Below are positions 18,201 through 26,801 of a stretch of DNA of 64,000 bases, piece by piece. Position 1 is the stretch's first letter, and the number at the start of each line of letters is the position of its first letter. This DNA comes from Nocardioides mangrovi (GTDB taxonomy: Bacteria > Actinomycetota > Actinomycetes > Propionibacteriales > Nocardioidaceae), in the NCBI RefSeq assembly GCF_020073815.1, contig NZ_JAIQZJ010000001.1:372001-436000 (forward strand), written 5' to 3'. The notes beneath the pieces were generated by a model that was not told the DNA's origin, did no database searches, and saw nothing but the letters and a program-made list of their open reading frames with translations. Both the position numbers and the translations under genes were made by a program.

Positions 18201-19365
18201 GCTCCTGGTGCGCTCCGGTGAGCGGAAGGCGACCGTCAGGATCGACGACTCCGGCCACGGTCGGCTGCCGGCGTGGAAGACCGACGACCTCGAGATCGAG
18301 GTGAAGGCGACGCACCGGGCCTACTCCGCGTCCGGCCGCCAGTTCGTCGAGCTGCCGCCCGGCATCTCCGAGCTGCTGCTCGACGGCGAGTCGCTCAACC
18401 CCGGCAGCACCGACGTACGCCGCTTCCCGTGCGGCACCGGTCCGCAGATCACCGTCGCCGGTCAGCTGCGCGACACCTCGCTGCGCGCCAGCACCCGCGA
18501 CCTGATCCGCGGCACGAGCGTGCCGCTGAAGATCTGCGGCTCCGCCGACGTCCTGCTGACCCCGCAGGCGTCGTCGCTGCTGGCGCTGCCGACCCCGCTC
18601 TTCCGGGTCGACTCGGCCACGCTCGAGCAGGACGACGCGACGGCGGCGCCGAGCACCCCGGTGCAGGTCCGCCACGACTCCGACGGCTCGCCGTCCGGCG
18701 TCGACCTCGACGCCCGCTCCCGCGACGGCGTCCTGACGCTGCCGCAGAACATCAACTCCGGCTGGTCGGCCTCGCTCGACGGCAGCGACCTGAAGCCGGT
18801 CCGGATGGACGGGTGGAAGCAGGGATGGACCGTCCCGGCGGGGGAGCAGGGCAAGGTCTCGCTCTCCTACGCACCGGCGCTGCCCTTCACGGTGCTGCTG
18901 ATCCTCGGCGGCGTCGGCGTGCTGGTCGTGGTCGCCGTCGCGGCCTGGCCGCGACGCCGCACGGCGGCCGGCCCGGCGCGCCTGGTCGCGGGTCGCCCCG
19001 GCGTGCTCGACCTGGTGGTCGTGGGCGCGGCGGGCGGCCTGCTCGCCGGCTGGTGGGGCCTGGGCGCCACCGCTGTCGCCGTCGTGGCCGGGCTGGTGCT
19101 GCGCCGCTTCGATGGCTGGGCCTGGCTGGCCGGTCTCGCGCTGCTGGTCGGCTGCCTGTCGCTGACCACCGACACCCTGACCCGGCAGACCTGGGCGGTC
19201 ACCTGGAGCCAGGGCTGGTCGATCGGCGCCGTGGCCCTGATCGTCGCCGCCCTGGCCGGGCTGCGGGCGCGCTCGCCGAAGGTTGTCAACGGCCGGTCCG
19301 CGGTCGTCGAGCGGGAGCGGCGCCGGCTCCGGATGCCCCGCCTGCGGCGGCCCGGGCAGCGCTGA
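15238..19365 (+). CDS. aftD: Alpha-(1->3)-arabinofuranosyltransferase AftD
   Basis: 1375 residues, close to the roughly 1400 of mycobacterial AftD. The first ~400 residues carry about 11 membrane helices of the GT-C (DUF3367) module, with acidic loop residues just after helix 1 (AADTKFDLVTNP) where GT-C enzymes hold their catalytic acid. A very large extracytoplasmic part (about 410-1220) contains two discoidin-like carbohydrate-binding modules, recognisable around GAALDSDPATEWLSARHL and VALGDGDLATTWVARR. A block of C-terminal helices ends the protein. AftD adds branching arabinose to arabinan chains using decaprenylphosphoryl-arabinose. The start ATG overlaps the methyltransferase stop. Confidence 0.94.
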   Translation: MTDRHEPARTGVATSRLRMAGYAAILTALAFSQSAGRIAADTKFDLVTNPLKFLLGGLRLWDPSAAFGQIQNQAYGYAWPMGPFFLLGKVMQLPPWVIQRAWWALLLCLAFFGVVKLAQKLELGSPFTQVVAAFAFVLTPRITTLLGGTSVEVWPMALAPWVLVPLVIGSQRGSVRRYAALSALVVACCGGVNAVAVAAVLPLGVIWILTRAAGPRKWPLLGWWTTFTVLATLWWSAPLLFLGRYSVPFLDYIENATITTVPTDLARTFAGQSDWVAYFAGIDYPAGQQLVTTPFLMLDAAAIAAFGLVGVALRGNPHQRFLTWGVLTGLVLVGFGYADDLSGFFAADRKEWLDGSLAALRNLHKFDVVLRIPLVLGLAYVLSVLPAYARDRASTWGTRALQVAAVLAVVALVLPWAQDRIAPREAPYQVPDYWYEVADYLNAHDDGTTALELPATTFGIYDWGNVHDDILQGLAGSPWAVRNVIPLAQPGNVVFLDAVTKAVESGHPSASLAPYLAENGVGLLVVRNDLDRFQTGAPDPAYVRSVLESSPGITLVKSFGPEVGQDPYDFTAGQHVRVVAGSGISGVTGAVDVYRVDGAAAGTLTTGTQVLVGDPGTGLDASMADLGPGPRILAEDATQEDAQGEILTDGTKRRETNFAAVRANQSATMPAGEPYRLNGPEHAHRFLEHPERWQTTESWSRDVVSVDASSSQAYADAQPPLQIGTHPGAALDSDPATEWLSARHLDPTKQWWQETFTRPTLVDTVTVTMGRDSAPVPELTLQAGDTSRTVPAPPPGKARTYALHASGADFLRITAAGTDQVLPGSFGLAEVSVPDVEAQRYLNLPVPDDRFTLDAIAVSRDPDRAACVMIETNLACDDSLIAPGEDGDTLARRFLPPYQNVYQVGATGSLRRTTDASLLLSSGISVTSDVAVHDVAESPVALGDGDLATTWVARRRDEVLHLQFPARRKLGAITLQLTDAAAASLPSRLLVRSGERKATVRIDDSGHGRLPAWKTDDLEIEVKATHRAYSASGRQFVELPPGISELLLDGESLNPGSTDVRRFPCGTGPQITVAGQLRDTSLRASTRDLIRGTSVPLKICGSADVLLTPQASSLLALPTPLFRVDSATLEQDDATAAPSTPVQVRHDSDGSPSGVDLDARSRDGVLTLPQNINSGWSASLDGSDLKPVRMDGWKQGWTVPAGEQGKVSLSYAPALPFTVLLILGGVGVLVVVAVAAWPRRRTAAGPARLVAGRPGVLDLVVVGAAGGLLAGWWGLGATAVAVVAGLVLRRFDGWAWLAGLALLVGCLSLTTDTLTRQTWAVTWSQGWSIGAVALIVAALAGLRARSPKVVNGRSAVVERERRRLRMPRLRRPGQR

Positions 19366-19371
19366 CTCGCC

Positions 19372-20571
19372 TCAGTGCACCGTGGCGCGCTCGGGGCGGG
19401 ACTCGGCGTCCATGCGGGCGAAGAAGCGCAGGTTCTTCCAGCGCATGATCGGCCGCTCGTAGAGGTAGTACGACGCGGTCGCGATCACGATCGTGACGCC
19501 GAGCGTCGTGCCGGCGACGGTGAGGAACCGGCCCGTGAAGATGCCGATGTCGAGGACCGAGAAGACGGCGTTGAGCACCAGCATGTGGATCGCGAAGACG
19601 CCGTACGAGATCTCGCCGAGCCAGAAGAGCACCGGCCCGCTGAGCTGGGTGCGGACCCAGCCCTCGCGCACCGGCCCGAAGACGAGCGGCAGGACGTAGA
19701 GGGCGCCGGCGATGGCGTAGAGCACCACCTTCGGGCCGGCCTCCCAGCCGCCCGGGGTGAGCAGCGTGCGCGGACCGGCGAGCGGGGAGCAGGCGATCGC
19801 GAAGACGGCGGTGGCGAGGATCCAGCAGCCGACCAGGTCGTGGCCGAGCCGCTCGAGCACGTGGTCGCGCGGGTCGACGGCCAGGCTCGCGGACACGGCC
19901 GCGAACCACACGCCGACCAGGAACCACGGCAGGTAGCCGGGCAGCCACTGGGCGTAGTGGCCCTCGTTGCCGGGGATCTGCGCGACCCAGGCCTGCCAGG
20001 CGACGCCGAGCACGAAGAGCACCACGCTCCAGGTCAGCACCGTCGGCAGGTGGAGCCGGTGGCCGCGCTCGCCGCGCCACTGCTTGGTCAGCAGCCAGCA
20101 CAGCAGCGGCAGCACGACGTAGAACGCGACCTCCGTGCACAGGCTCCACATCTGGGTGAGGGAGCTCGGCAGCAGGTCGGCGCGGTAGAGCTGGGTGAAG
20201 GTCAGGTTGGCCAGCCAGTCCCGCCAGTCCATCTGGTCGTTGGCGGGGTCGAAGGCCAGCGCGACCACGACCACGACCCAGTAGAGCGGCAGGATGCGCA
20301 GGGCGCGCTTCCAGAGGTAGTGGCGGCTCGACGGCGCCGGTCGGCCCAGCGCGGCGGTGAGGAACCACGGCCGGCTCAGCAGGAAGCCGGAGAGCACGAA
20401 GAAGAGCGTGACGCCGAAGTCGAGCCGGGCCAGCGCCGCACCCGTCCAGCCCTGGTTGATCTGGCCCGTGTTGAACGCCGAGTGGGTCAGCACGACCATG
20501 ATCGCCCCGATCGCCCGCACCGCGTTCAGCGTCGGGAAGGTGCGGTCCTGGAAGTCAGCGTGCCGGTCCAT
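19372..20571 (-). CDS. Acyltransferase 3 family integral membrane protein
   Basis: 399 residues with about 10 membrane helices. The Acyl_transf_3 signature is present: NAVRAIGAIMVVLTHSAF (active-site His region), FGVTLFFVLSGFLLSRPW, then RALRILPLYW, and SYGVFAIHMLVLN near the end. These enzymes acylate extracytoplasmic glycans or glycolipids. The ATG overlaps the stop of the upstream membrane protein by one base (TGATG), so it belongs to a four-gene leftward operon with two large membrane proteins and a methyltransferase. In mycobacteria a similar acyltransferase (Rv0228) sits near comparable membrane genes, by recollection. Convergent with aftD, 6 bp apart. Confidence 0.88.
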   Translation of the reverse strand: MDRHADFQDRTFPTLNAVRAIGAIMVVLTHSAFNTGQINQGWTGAALARLDFGVTLFFVLSGFLLSRPWFLTAALGRPAPSSRHYLWKRALRILPLYWVVVVVALAFDPANDQMDWRDWLANLTFTQLYRADLLPSSLTQMWSLCTEVAFYVVLPLLCWLLTKQWRGERGHRLHLPTVLTWSVVLFVLGVAWQAWVAQIPGNEGHYAQWLPGYLPWFLVGVWFAAVSASLAVDPRDHVLERLGHDLVGCWILATAVFAIACSPLAGPRTLLTPGGWEAGPKVVLYAIAGALYVLPLVFGPVREGWVRTQLSGPVLFWLGEISYGVFAIHMLVLNAVFSVLDIGIFTGRFLTVAGTTLGVTIVIATASYYLYERPIMRWKNLRFFARMDAESRPERATVH

Positions 20572-22499
20572 CAGTCGCCCTGCTCGTCGTTCTCGTCGTC
20601 GTCCTGGTCGGTCCGCGGGTTGAGGGCCTCGTTGCGGAGGTCCTGCTGGATCAGCTTCTCCAGCTCCGTGCTCGGTACGGCGCGCCCCACGGTGATGTCG
20701 TTGGTGCACAGTGTCACCCCGGAGCCGAGTCCGCCGATGGTGATCGACCGGAACTGCGGCCCGCCCTCGAAGTAGAGCGCGTGGACGCCGGCCTTCACGG
20801 TGGTGTCCCGCGTGACGTTGCCGGCGACCACCCGCACCGGGCTGTCGGCGCTGCCCAGGTAGCCGATCCGGACCCACCAGCCGCCGTACGCGACCGGGCC
20901 GTTGAGCGGGATCGTGACCGACCCCTCCTGGACCTTCCAGCCGCACTTGCCGTCCGGACCCTTCCGCGCCTCACGCGTCGGCGGGATGGCCACGGGCACG
21001 ATCTGCCCCTCGTCGTCGATCATGTCGAGGCGGTCGGTGGCGACCCGGGTGTAGGCGAGCGTCGTCTCGCCCGAGAGCACCCTGCTCTGCAGGTTCTCCG
21101 GGTAGCGGACGCCGTTGGTGACGAAGTAGGGGACGATCGCGTCGACCACCGGGATCGGCGTCGTCGAGGACCGCAGCTGCGGCACCAGGGCGTCGAACCA
21201 CTGCTCGCCGCGGGTGTCGTCGTGCCAGTAGGACATGTAGGTCCACGTCGAGACCGCGCTCAGCGCCACCACGCCCGCGGTCGCGACCGCGACCCGTCGC
21301 GGGTGGTCGAGGAACTCGCTCTCGCTGCGCCGCTCCGAGGACTCGGTCGCGCCGATGATCGGCATCGTCATGCAGGCCAGGCCGATCGCGGTCGCCGCCG
21401 CGAGCTCGCCCTGGAAGCGGTAGTCGAGGCCGACCAGCGGACCCGAGACGCTCGCCCGGGTGAGCAGCACCAGGGCCACGTCGATGAGCAGGAAGTAGCC
21501 CGGCACCCACAGCCCGCGCAGCGACCGGCGCCGGTGCTTGCGGATCTCCCACAGCAGGACGAGCACCAGCGCGAGCGCGAGGTAGGCGACCGCGTCACCG
21601 GGCTGGGCGAAGGAGAAGGGCTGCTCGGGCACCCGCCACCACCGCACCGGACCGCCCAGCAGCGCGGGCACGTAGGCCTCGCGCACCATCTTGTCGAGCG
21701 TGCCGAGGACGGGGTAGCTGACCGGTGCCGAGGCCCGGAAGTCCCGGCCGACGAGCAGGTAGACCGCGACGTACGCCGCGCCCGTGGCGATGTAGATGGC
21801 CAGTGCGGACAGCCGCCCCCGGATCGCCGAGCGCACCCGCGCGACGGGGGAGCGGCCGGTGGCGAAGTAGCAGAGCGTGACGATGCCGAGGACGCCGTAG
21901 ACGAGCGCGGTCTTCTCGTTGAAGGCGATGCCGACGGCGATCCAGAGGTTCGCGGCGACCGCGTGCCGCAGCTGGCCGGTGCGGAGGTAGACCACGTGCG
22001 CGGCGAGCCCGAAGAAGAGCGCGATCTGCAGGGGGAGCAGGTTGACCGCGGCCGCCCACCAGATCGACGCCTCGAGCGAGATGACCGACGCCAGGAAGAG
22101 GGCCAGCGGGGGCAGGATGCCCGGTCGCAGCCCGAAGAGCGTGCGCAGCAGGTAGAGCATGCCCAGGTCGCACAGGGCCTGGAGCACGACCATCTCGGTC
22201 GCCGGGAGCAGGAAGTTCCAGGGCGAGACCGACTGGTTGAGCCAGGAGAGGTACATCGCGGCCGGCATCACGTGGCCGTAGTAGCTGCGCGCCGCGACCG
22301 ACGGCGCCAGGCCGTCGTGGAACATCCGCGAGATGAAGTTGAAGTCGTCGATGTGCAGCCAGCCGCCGTACGTCGCCCAGGCGCGGTAGGCCAGGTGGAC
22401 CACGATCAGCGCGAGCGCCGCGGCCAGCACCCAGGTCTCGCGGGGCCGGCGCCGCTCCGCGGTGGGCTCGGTGGTGGGCTCGGTGGAGGCGGCCGTCAT
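20571..22499 (-). CDS. GT-C-like integral membrane protein (paralogue 1)
   Basis: 642 residues. About 11 hydrophobic helices fill residues 25-425, then a roughly 200-residue extracytoplasmic domain ends in an acidic tail (DQDDDENDEQGD). In the first extracytoplasmic loop is a diacidic pair (WLHIDDFNFISRMF) followed by YYGHVMPAAMYLSW, the arrangement expected for the metal/phosphate site of GT-C transferases. The gene next door encodes a clear paralogue with the same layout. The ATG overlaps that gene's stop (ATGA). I infer a lipid-linked sugar transferase working on the envelope glycan; no specific reaction can be named. Confidence 0.75.
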   Translation of the reverse strand: MTAASTEPTTEPTAERRRPRETWVLAAALALIVVHLAYRAWATYGGWLHIDDFNFISRMFHDGLAPSVAARSYYGHVMPAAMYLSWLNQSVSPWNFLLPATEMVVLQALCDLGMLYLLRTLFGLRPGILPPLALFLASVISLEASIWWAAAVNLLPLQIALFFGLAAHVVYLRTGQLRHAVAANLWIAVGIAFNEKTALVYGVLGIVTLCYFATGRSPVARVRSAIRGRLSALAIYIATGAAYVAVYLLVGRDFRASAPVSYPVLGTLDKMVREAYVPALLGGPVRWWRVPEQPFSFAQPGDAVAYLALALVLVLLWEIRKHRRRSLRGLWVPGYFLLIDVALVLLTRASVSGPLVGLDYRFQGELAAATAIGLACMTMPIIGATESSERRSESEFLDHPRRVAVATAGVVALSAVSTWTYMSYWHDDTRGEQWFDALVPQLRSSTTPIPVVDAIVPYFVTNGVRYPENLQSRVLSGETTLAYTRVATDRLDMIDDEGQIVPVAIPPTREARKGPDGKCGWKVQEGSVTIPLNGPVAYGGWWVRIGYLGSADSPVRVVAGNVTRDTTVKAGVHALYFEGGPQFRSITIGGLGSGVTLCTNDITVGRAVPSTELEKLIQQDLRNEALNPRTDQDDDENDEQGD

Positions 22500-24349
22500 G
22501 AGGCGGTCTCGTCGTCCCCGTCGCTCGAGTCGCCGTCCTTGCCGAGGTCGGGGAGCGGCGAGGGGGTGCCGAGCTCGAGGTCGGTGACGCAGGTGCCGCT
22601 GTCGTCGGGGAAGGACTTGAAGACGACCGAGCGGAAGGTTCCCGACGCCTGCACCCACAGGGTGTGCTCGCCGGCGGGCAGGTCGAGGTCGTAGGCCTCG
22701 TCGCCCGCGACGACCCGGACCGGGGTGACCACGTCGGCGTCGTAGTCGACGGTGACCCACCAGCCGGTGCCGATCACGGGGCCGTCGAGCGGCACGGTCA
22801 CCGGCGACCGGTCGAGCGGGTAGGGGCAGTCCTTGGTGGAGGCGTCGGCGTCCTTGGGCTCGACCATCTGCCGCGCGGGCACGAGCCGGGCCCGGGTCAG
22901 CTTCCCGTCGTCGTCGAAGACGTAGATGTCGTCGATCGCCGACGTCGGGAACACCATCTTGTCCGACCACGGCTTGAAGAGGTGCTGGTAGGTGTTCTCG
23001 GGGTAGCGGAAGGACCACAGGATCGCCTGCGGTACGCCGTCGTTGACCAGCGGGACCGGGCCGTCGGCGGAGGCCTCGTCGAGGCTCGACTCGACGGTGT
23101 CGAGGTAGTCGCGGCTCGGGTTGTCGTCCTGCCACAGGGCGACGTACCGCACGCTCGAGAAGATGCTGAGGGCCGCGACCACCACCCCGACCGCCGCGAC
23201 GGTGCGCCGGCCCTCGTAGCCGGCCGGGGCGTCCTCGCGCACCGTGTTGGGCTCGCGGGCGCCGATCAGGGGCAGGAAGGCCAGCCCGATCGAGAGCACG
23301 GCGACCAGCGCCGCCTCGCTCTGGTAGCGGTACTCCCGGGCGATCTCGGGCCCGACCACGCCCGCCCGCGCGGAGGCGAGCAGCGCGACGTTGCCGATGG
23401 TGGTGAAGGCCAGCAGCGACCAGGCGCGCTTGCTGATCATCCGGCTGCGCCAGCCGTAGTAGACGATGCCGGCGACCGCGGCCCAGGAGATGACGAGGAC
23501 GGCGTCGGCGGGGTCGGCCAGACCTCCGGGGTTCAGCGACTGCCACTCGATCGGGCCGCCGACCAGGGCCGAGCTCATCGCGATCCCGACCAGGTTCCAG
23601 GCGATCGGGCCCCAGGAGACGTCGGCGGTCTCGCCGGGGGAGAAGTTGAGGCCCCAGTGGGCGTAGATCGCGAGGTAGGCCGCGCCCAGCACGACGTACA
23701 CGATCACGCCGACCCGGTAGGAGTCCCACAGCCCGCGCAGCCGCTGCGGCGTCTTGCCGGTGCTGAACCAGCAGAGCGCCACGAGCCCGTAGATGCCGAG
23801 GACCAGGATCGTCTTCTCGTAGAAGAGCAGCCCCGCCGCGACCCAGAGGAGCGCGACGACGAGGTGCCGGACCCGGTGGGTGCGCAGGTAGGCGAGGTGG
23901 GCGGTGAGGCCGAAGGCGAGCGCGATCTGGAGCGGGATCTGGTTGATGCCGGCGGCGAACCACACGCCGGCCGGCAGCGTGAAGACCCACGCGAGGTAGC
24001 CGGCCAGCAGCACCAGGACGACCGGGCGGCGGCCGAACATCGACAGGAGCAGCCGGAAGACGCCGATGCTGGCGATCAGTTGGAGCGCGAGGATCACCGC
24101 GGCCCACGGCGCCCAGTCGAAGACCGCCCACTTCGTGAGCACCCAGGCGATCGCGAAGCCCGCGGGCATCAGGTGGCCGCCGTAGGACTCGAAGAGGTAG
24201 TCGGCCCCGAACGGCTGGTTCAGCGCCCGCGACATGAAGGCGAGGTCGTCGAAGTAGAACCACGATCCCCAGAGCGCCCAGCCACGGAAGAGCAGCTGCG
24301 CGAGGATCATCAGGGCGCCGGCGAGCAGCAGTCGGTCAGGTCGGCGCAC
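22496..24349 (-). CDS. GT-C-like integral membrane protein (paralogue 2)
   Basis: 617 residues with the same architecture as its downstream neighbour: about 11 helices, a diacidic loop (WFYFDDLAFMSRAL) followed by YGGHLMPAGFAIAW, and a C-terminal extracytoplasmic domain with cysteines near the end (GTCVTDLELG) and an acidic Ser/Asp tail. The shared FRYPENTYQ / VRYPENLQS and WWVTVDYD / WWVRIGYL blocks show that both arose by tandem duplication. It starts at GTG 24349, inside the last 14 bases of the methyltransferase gene, so the operon is tightly packed. Proposed role: envelope glycosyltransferase; substrate unknown. Confidence 0.75.
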   Translation of the reverse strand: MRRPDRLLLAGALMILAQLLFRGWALWGSWFYFDDLAFMSRALNQPFGADYLFESYGGHLMPAGFAIAWVLTKWAVFDWAPWAAVILALQLIASIGVFRLLLSMFGRRPVVLVLLAGYLAWVFTLPAGVWFAAGINQIPLQIALAFGLTAHLAYLRTHRVRHLVVALLWVAAGLLFYEKTILVLGIYGLVALCWFSTGKTPQRLRGLWDSYRVGVIVYVVLGAAYLAIYAHWGLNFSPGETADVSWGPIAWNLVGIAMSSALVGGPIEWQSLNPGGLADPADAVLVISWAAVAGIVYYGWRSRMISKRAWSLLAFTTIGNVALLASARAGVVGPEIAREYRYQSEAALVAVLSIGLAFLPLIGAREPNTVREDAPAGYEGRRTVAAVGVVVAALSIFSSVRYVALWQDDNPSRDYLDTVESSLDEASADGPVPLVNDGVPQAILWSFRYPENTYQHLFKPWSDKMVFPTSAIDDIYVFDDDGKLTRARLVPARQMVEPKDADASTKDCPYPLDRSPVTVPLDGPVIGTGWWVTVDYDADVVTPVRVVAGDEAYDLDLPAGEHTLWVQASGTFRSVVFKSFPDDSGTCVTDLELGTPSPLPDLGKDGDSSDGDDETAS

Positions 24350-25175
24350 GGCGGGAGTGTGTCACAGGCCCCAGTCGAGCACCGAAGATCGCCGTGCCCG
24401 GCGTGAGGCGTCCCCGAACACCTGACCAGCCGCCCCAGACCCGCTCGTGGCCCGCCGGCCACTCGGGCTCGGCCAGGTCGGTGATGACGAAGCCGTGGGT
24501 CGCCAGCAGAGCCACCCAGTCGCCGAGCGTGCGGTGGTGCTCGACGTACGCCACGACGCCGGTGGCGTCGTCGATCTCGACGTACGGCGTGCGGTCCCAG
24601 TAGGACTGGCTCGCGACCAGCCCCTCCTCGGACGGGTCGTCGGGGAACATCCACCGGGTCGGGTGGGTGATCGAGAAGGCGTAGCGGCCGCCGGGGCGCA
24701 GCACCCGCGCGGTCTCGGCGACGGCGTCGGCGATGTCGCTGACGAACTGCAGTGCACCGAAGGAGGAGAAGACGACGTCGAAGCTGTCGTCGGCGAAGGG
24801 GAGCGCGGTGGCGGTGCCGAGCACCGACGGGACCGGGATGCCGGACTGCTCGTCGATCCGCCGCGAGTGCTGGAGCTGGCGGTGGGAGAGGTCGAGGCCG
24901 AACGAGCGGCCGCCCTGGGTGCGCACCCACCGCGAGCACTGGCCGGCGCCCGACCCGACCTCGAGCACGTCCTTGCCGGCGAGGTCGCCGAGGATGCCGA
25001 GCTCGGCCTCGGTCAGGCCCTCGGGGCCCCACACGAAGCCGGCGTCGCCGAGGAACTCGCCGTGGGTGGACTGGTACTCGTCGGCGTACCGGTCCCAGTC
25101 GGGGCCGTTGGCCCGGCGGGACTCCTCCTCCGAGACCGGGCGCCGCTCGACCCGCACGGGGGGATGGTTCTCCAC
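24336..25175 (-). CDS. Class I SAM-dependent methyltransferase
   Basis: 279 residues. After a hydrophilic N-terminus (NGPDWDRYADEYQ, typical of this small-molecule methyltransferase family) comes motif I VLEVGSGAGQCSRWV, then FGLDLSHRQL, ALPFADDSFDVVFSSFGALQ and RVLRPGGRYAFSITHP. GTG 25175 is chosen as start because it gives the usual N-terminus; the upstream frame has no sensible start signal. It is the first gene of the leftward operon and overlaps the next gene by 14 bases. The substrate is unknown. The neighbours suggest an envelope-related role, but such enzymes are promiscuous in context. Confidence 0.82.
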   Translation of the reverse strand: MENHPPVRVERRPVSEEESRRANGPDWDRYADEYQSTHGEFLGDAGFVWGPEGLTEAELGILGDLAGKDVLEVGSGAGQCSRWVRTQGGRSFGLDLSHRQLQHSRRIDEQSGIPVPSVLGTATALPFADDSFDVVFSSFGALQFVSDIADAVAETARVLRPGGRYAFSITHPTRWMFPDDPSEEGLVASQSYWDRTPYVEIDDATGVVAYVEHHRTLGDWVALLATHGFVITDLAEPEWPAGHERVWGGWSGVRGRLTPGTAIFGARLGPVTHSRRAPT

Positions 25176-25274
25176 GCCCGGGAGCGTAGCCCGGCCGCCT
25201 CGGGGGAGGTGAACAGCGGGCGAACTCTGCGTCCAGGGGGTGTGCCGAGGACCGTCGCGGCGCACGTTGGGGTC

Positions 25275-26498
25275 GTGACAGCCGCAACCCTCATCCTCGT
25301 GCTGGTGATCGTCACGGCGCTTGCCTTCGACTTCACCAACGGCTTCCACGACACCGGCAACGCGATGGCCACCTCCATCGCCACCGGTGCCCTCCGACCC
25401 AAGATCGCGGTCGCCCTGTCCGCCGTGCTCAACCTCGTCGGTGCCTTCCTGTCCGTGGAGGTGGCCCTGACGGTCACCAACGCGGTCATCAAGATCCAGG
25501 ACAGTGAAGGCGGCCCGAAGGAGTCCCTGATCAACGACGGCGGGTATCCGCTGCTCCTGATCATCCTGGCCGGCCTCGTCGGCGGCATCCTCTGGAACCT
25601 CGCGACCTGGCTCCTCGGGCTCCCGTCGTCCTCCTCGCACGCCCTCTTCGGCGGGCTGATCGGCAGCGCGGTCGCCGCGCTCGGCTGGAGCGGGGTGAAC
25701 TGGAACGGCGACGGCAGCAAGCTGGACGGCGTGGTCGGGAAGGTGATCCTCCCCGCGATCGCCTCACCGGTGATCGCCGGCCTGGTGGCCGCGGTCGGGA
25801 CGTGGCTGATCTTCCGGGTGACGGCCGGGATCGCCGAGCGGTTCACCGAGACCGGCTTCCGGTGGGGCCAGATCGGCAGCGCCTCGCTGGTCTCGCTGGC
25901 TCACGGCACCAACGACGCCCAGAAGACGATGGGCGTCATCACCCTCGCGCTGCTGGCCTCGGGCCACTGGACCGACACCGGCGCGGTGCCCTTCTGGGTG
26001 AAGCTCTGCTGCGCCTTCGCCATCGCCTCCGGCACGTACGTCGGCGGCTGGCGGGTGATCCGCACCCTCGGCAAGGGCCTCGTCGAGATCCGCTCGCCGC
26101 AGGGCATGGCGGCCGAGAGCTCCTCGGCCGCGGTGATCCTCGCCTCGAGCCACCTCGGCTTCGCGCTCTCGACGACCCACGTGGCCACCGGCTCGATCGT
26201 CGGCACCGGCGTGGGCAAGCCCGGCGCCGAGGTGCGCTGGGGGATCGCCGGGCGGATGGTGGTGGCGTGGGTCATCACGCTGCCGGCCGCCGGCGTGGTC
26301 GGCGCGGTCACCTGGTGGATCGGCGACCTGCTCGGGGGTTACGCCGGCCCACTGGTGGTCTTCGGCCTGCTGCTGGCCGCGTCGACCTTCATCTACCTGC
26401 GGTCGCAGCTCCAGCCGGTCTCGGCCGCCAACGTCAACGACGACTGGGACGGCACGCCGACAGCGGGCCGTCGCCGCGAGAAGGAGGTGGCGGCATGA
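25275..26498 (+). CDS. pit: Inorganic phosphate transporter, PiT family
   Basis: 407 residues with about 10 helices. The PiT family has an internal duplication, and both copies of its signature are visible: FDFTNGFHDTGNAMATSIAT at residues 16-35 and SLAHGTNDAQKTMGVITLAL near 210-230. It imports metal-phosphate in symport with protons and is active when phosphate is plentiful. GTG 25275 sits right before the first helix and gives the normal N-terminus. Its stop overlaps the ATG of the next small gene by 4 bases. A DUF3349 gene follows, an arrangement I also recall from mycobacterial pitA loci. Confidence 0.94.
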   Translation: MTAATLILVLVIVTALAFDFTNGFHDTGNAMATSIATGALRPKIAVALSAVLNLVGAFLSVEVALTVTNAVIKIQDSEGGPKESLINDGGYPLLLIILAGLVGGILWNLATWLLGLPSSSSHALFGGLIGSAVAALGWSGVNWNGDGSKLDGVVGKVILPAIASPVIAGLVAAVGTWLIFRVTAGIAERFTETGFRWGQIGSASLVSLAHGTNDAQKTMGVITLALLASGHWTDTGAVPFWVKLCCAFAIASGTYVGGWRVIRTLGKGLVEIRSPQGMAAESSSAAVILASSHLGFALSTTHVATGSIVGTGVGKPGAEVRWGIAGRMVVAWVITLPAAGVVGAVTWWIGDLLGGYAGPLVVFGLLLAASTFIYLRSQLQPVSAANVNDDWDGTPTAGRRREKEVAA

Positions 26499-26797
26499 GC
26501 GACAACCTGGGCTTCGCGCTCGACGGTGCCTGGCAGGTGCTGCTGGCCAGCCTGGTCTTCGGCGCCGGCCTGCCGGTGGTCTACGCCTTCGGGATCCGGG
26601 CCTTCGCCTGGGGCGCCGGCGGCGACGCCGAGGTCTCGCACGCCCGTGCCAACCCGGTGGGCTACGTCGTCGGGGCGCTCTGCGTCCTGGTCGTGCTCGC
26701 CGGGGTCGTGCTCGGCATCACGATCATCGCCGCCGCCGGCTTCGGCAAGGCGGTCTCCTTCGAGCACGGCTACCCGACCATCGTCGCCAAGGAGTGA
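26495..26797 (+). CDS. Small two-helix membrane protein of the pit operon
   Basis: 100 residues with two hydrophobic helices (about 15-35 and 57-82) joined by a short polar loop (GGDAEVSHARANP), and a short hydrophilic tail. The AAGGAGG ribosome site is at the end of pit, and the ATG overlaps the pit stop (ATGA). Position between pit and the DUF3349 gene matches a conserved actinobacterial order (Rv0545c-Rv0544c-Rv0543c, from memory). No enzymatic motif is visible; an accessory or regulatory subunit of the transporter is plausible. Confidence 0.8.
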   Translation: MSDNLGFALDGAWQVLLASLVFGAGLPVVYAFGIRAFAWGAGGDAEVSHARANPVGYVVGALCVLVVLAGVVLGITIIAAAGFGKAVSFEHGYPTIVAKE

Positions 26798-26801
26798 CCC
26801 C

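Noticed and set aside
15166..18675. 1169-codon minus-strand frame inside aftD
   Set aside because: AftD is supported along its full length by domain features; the antisense frame has no recognisable motif.
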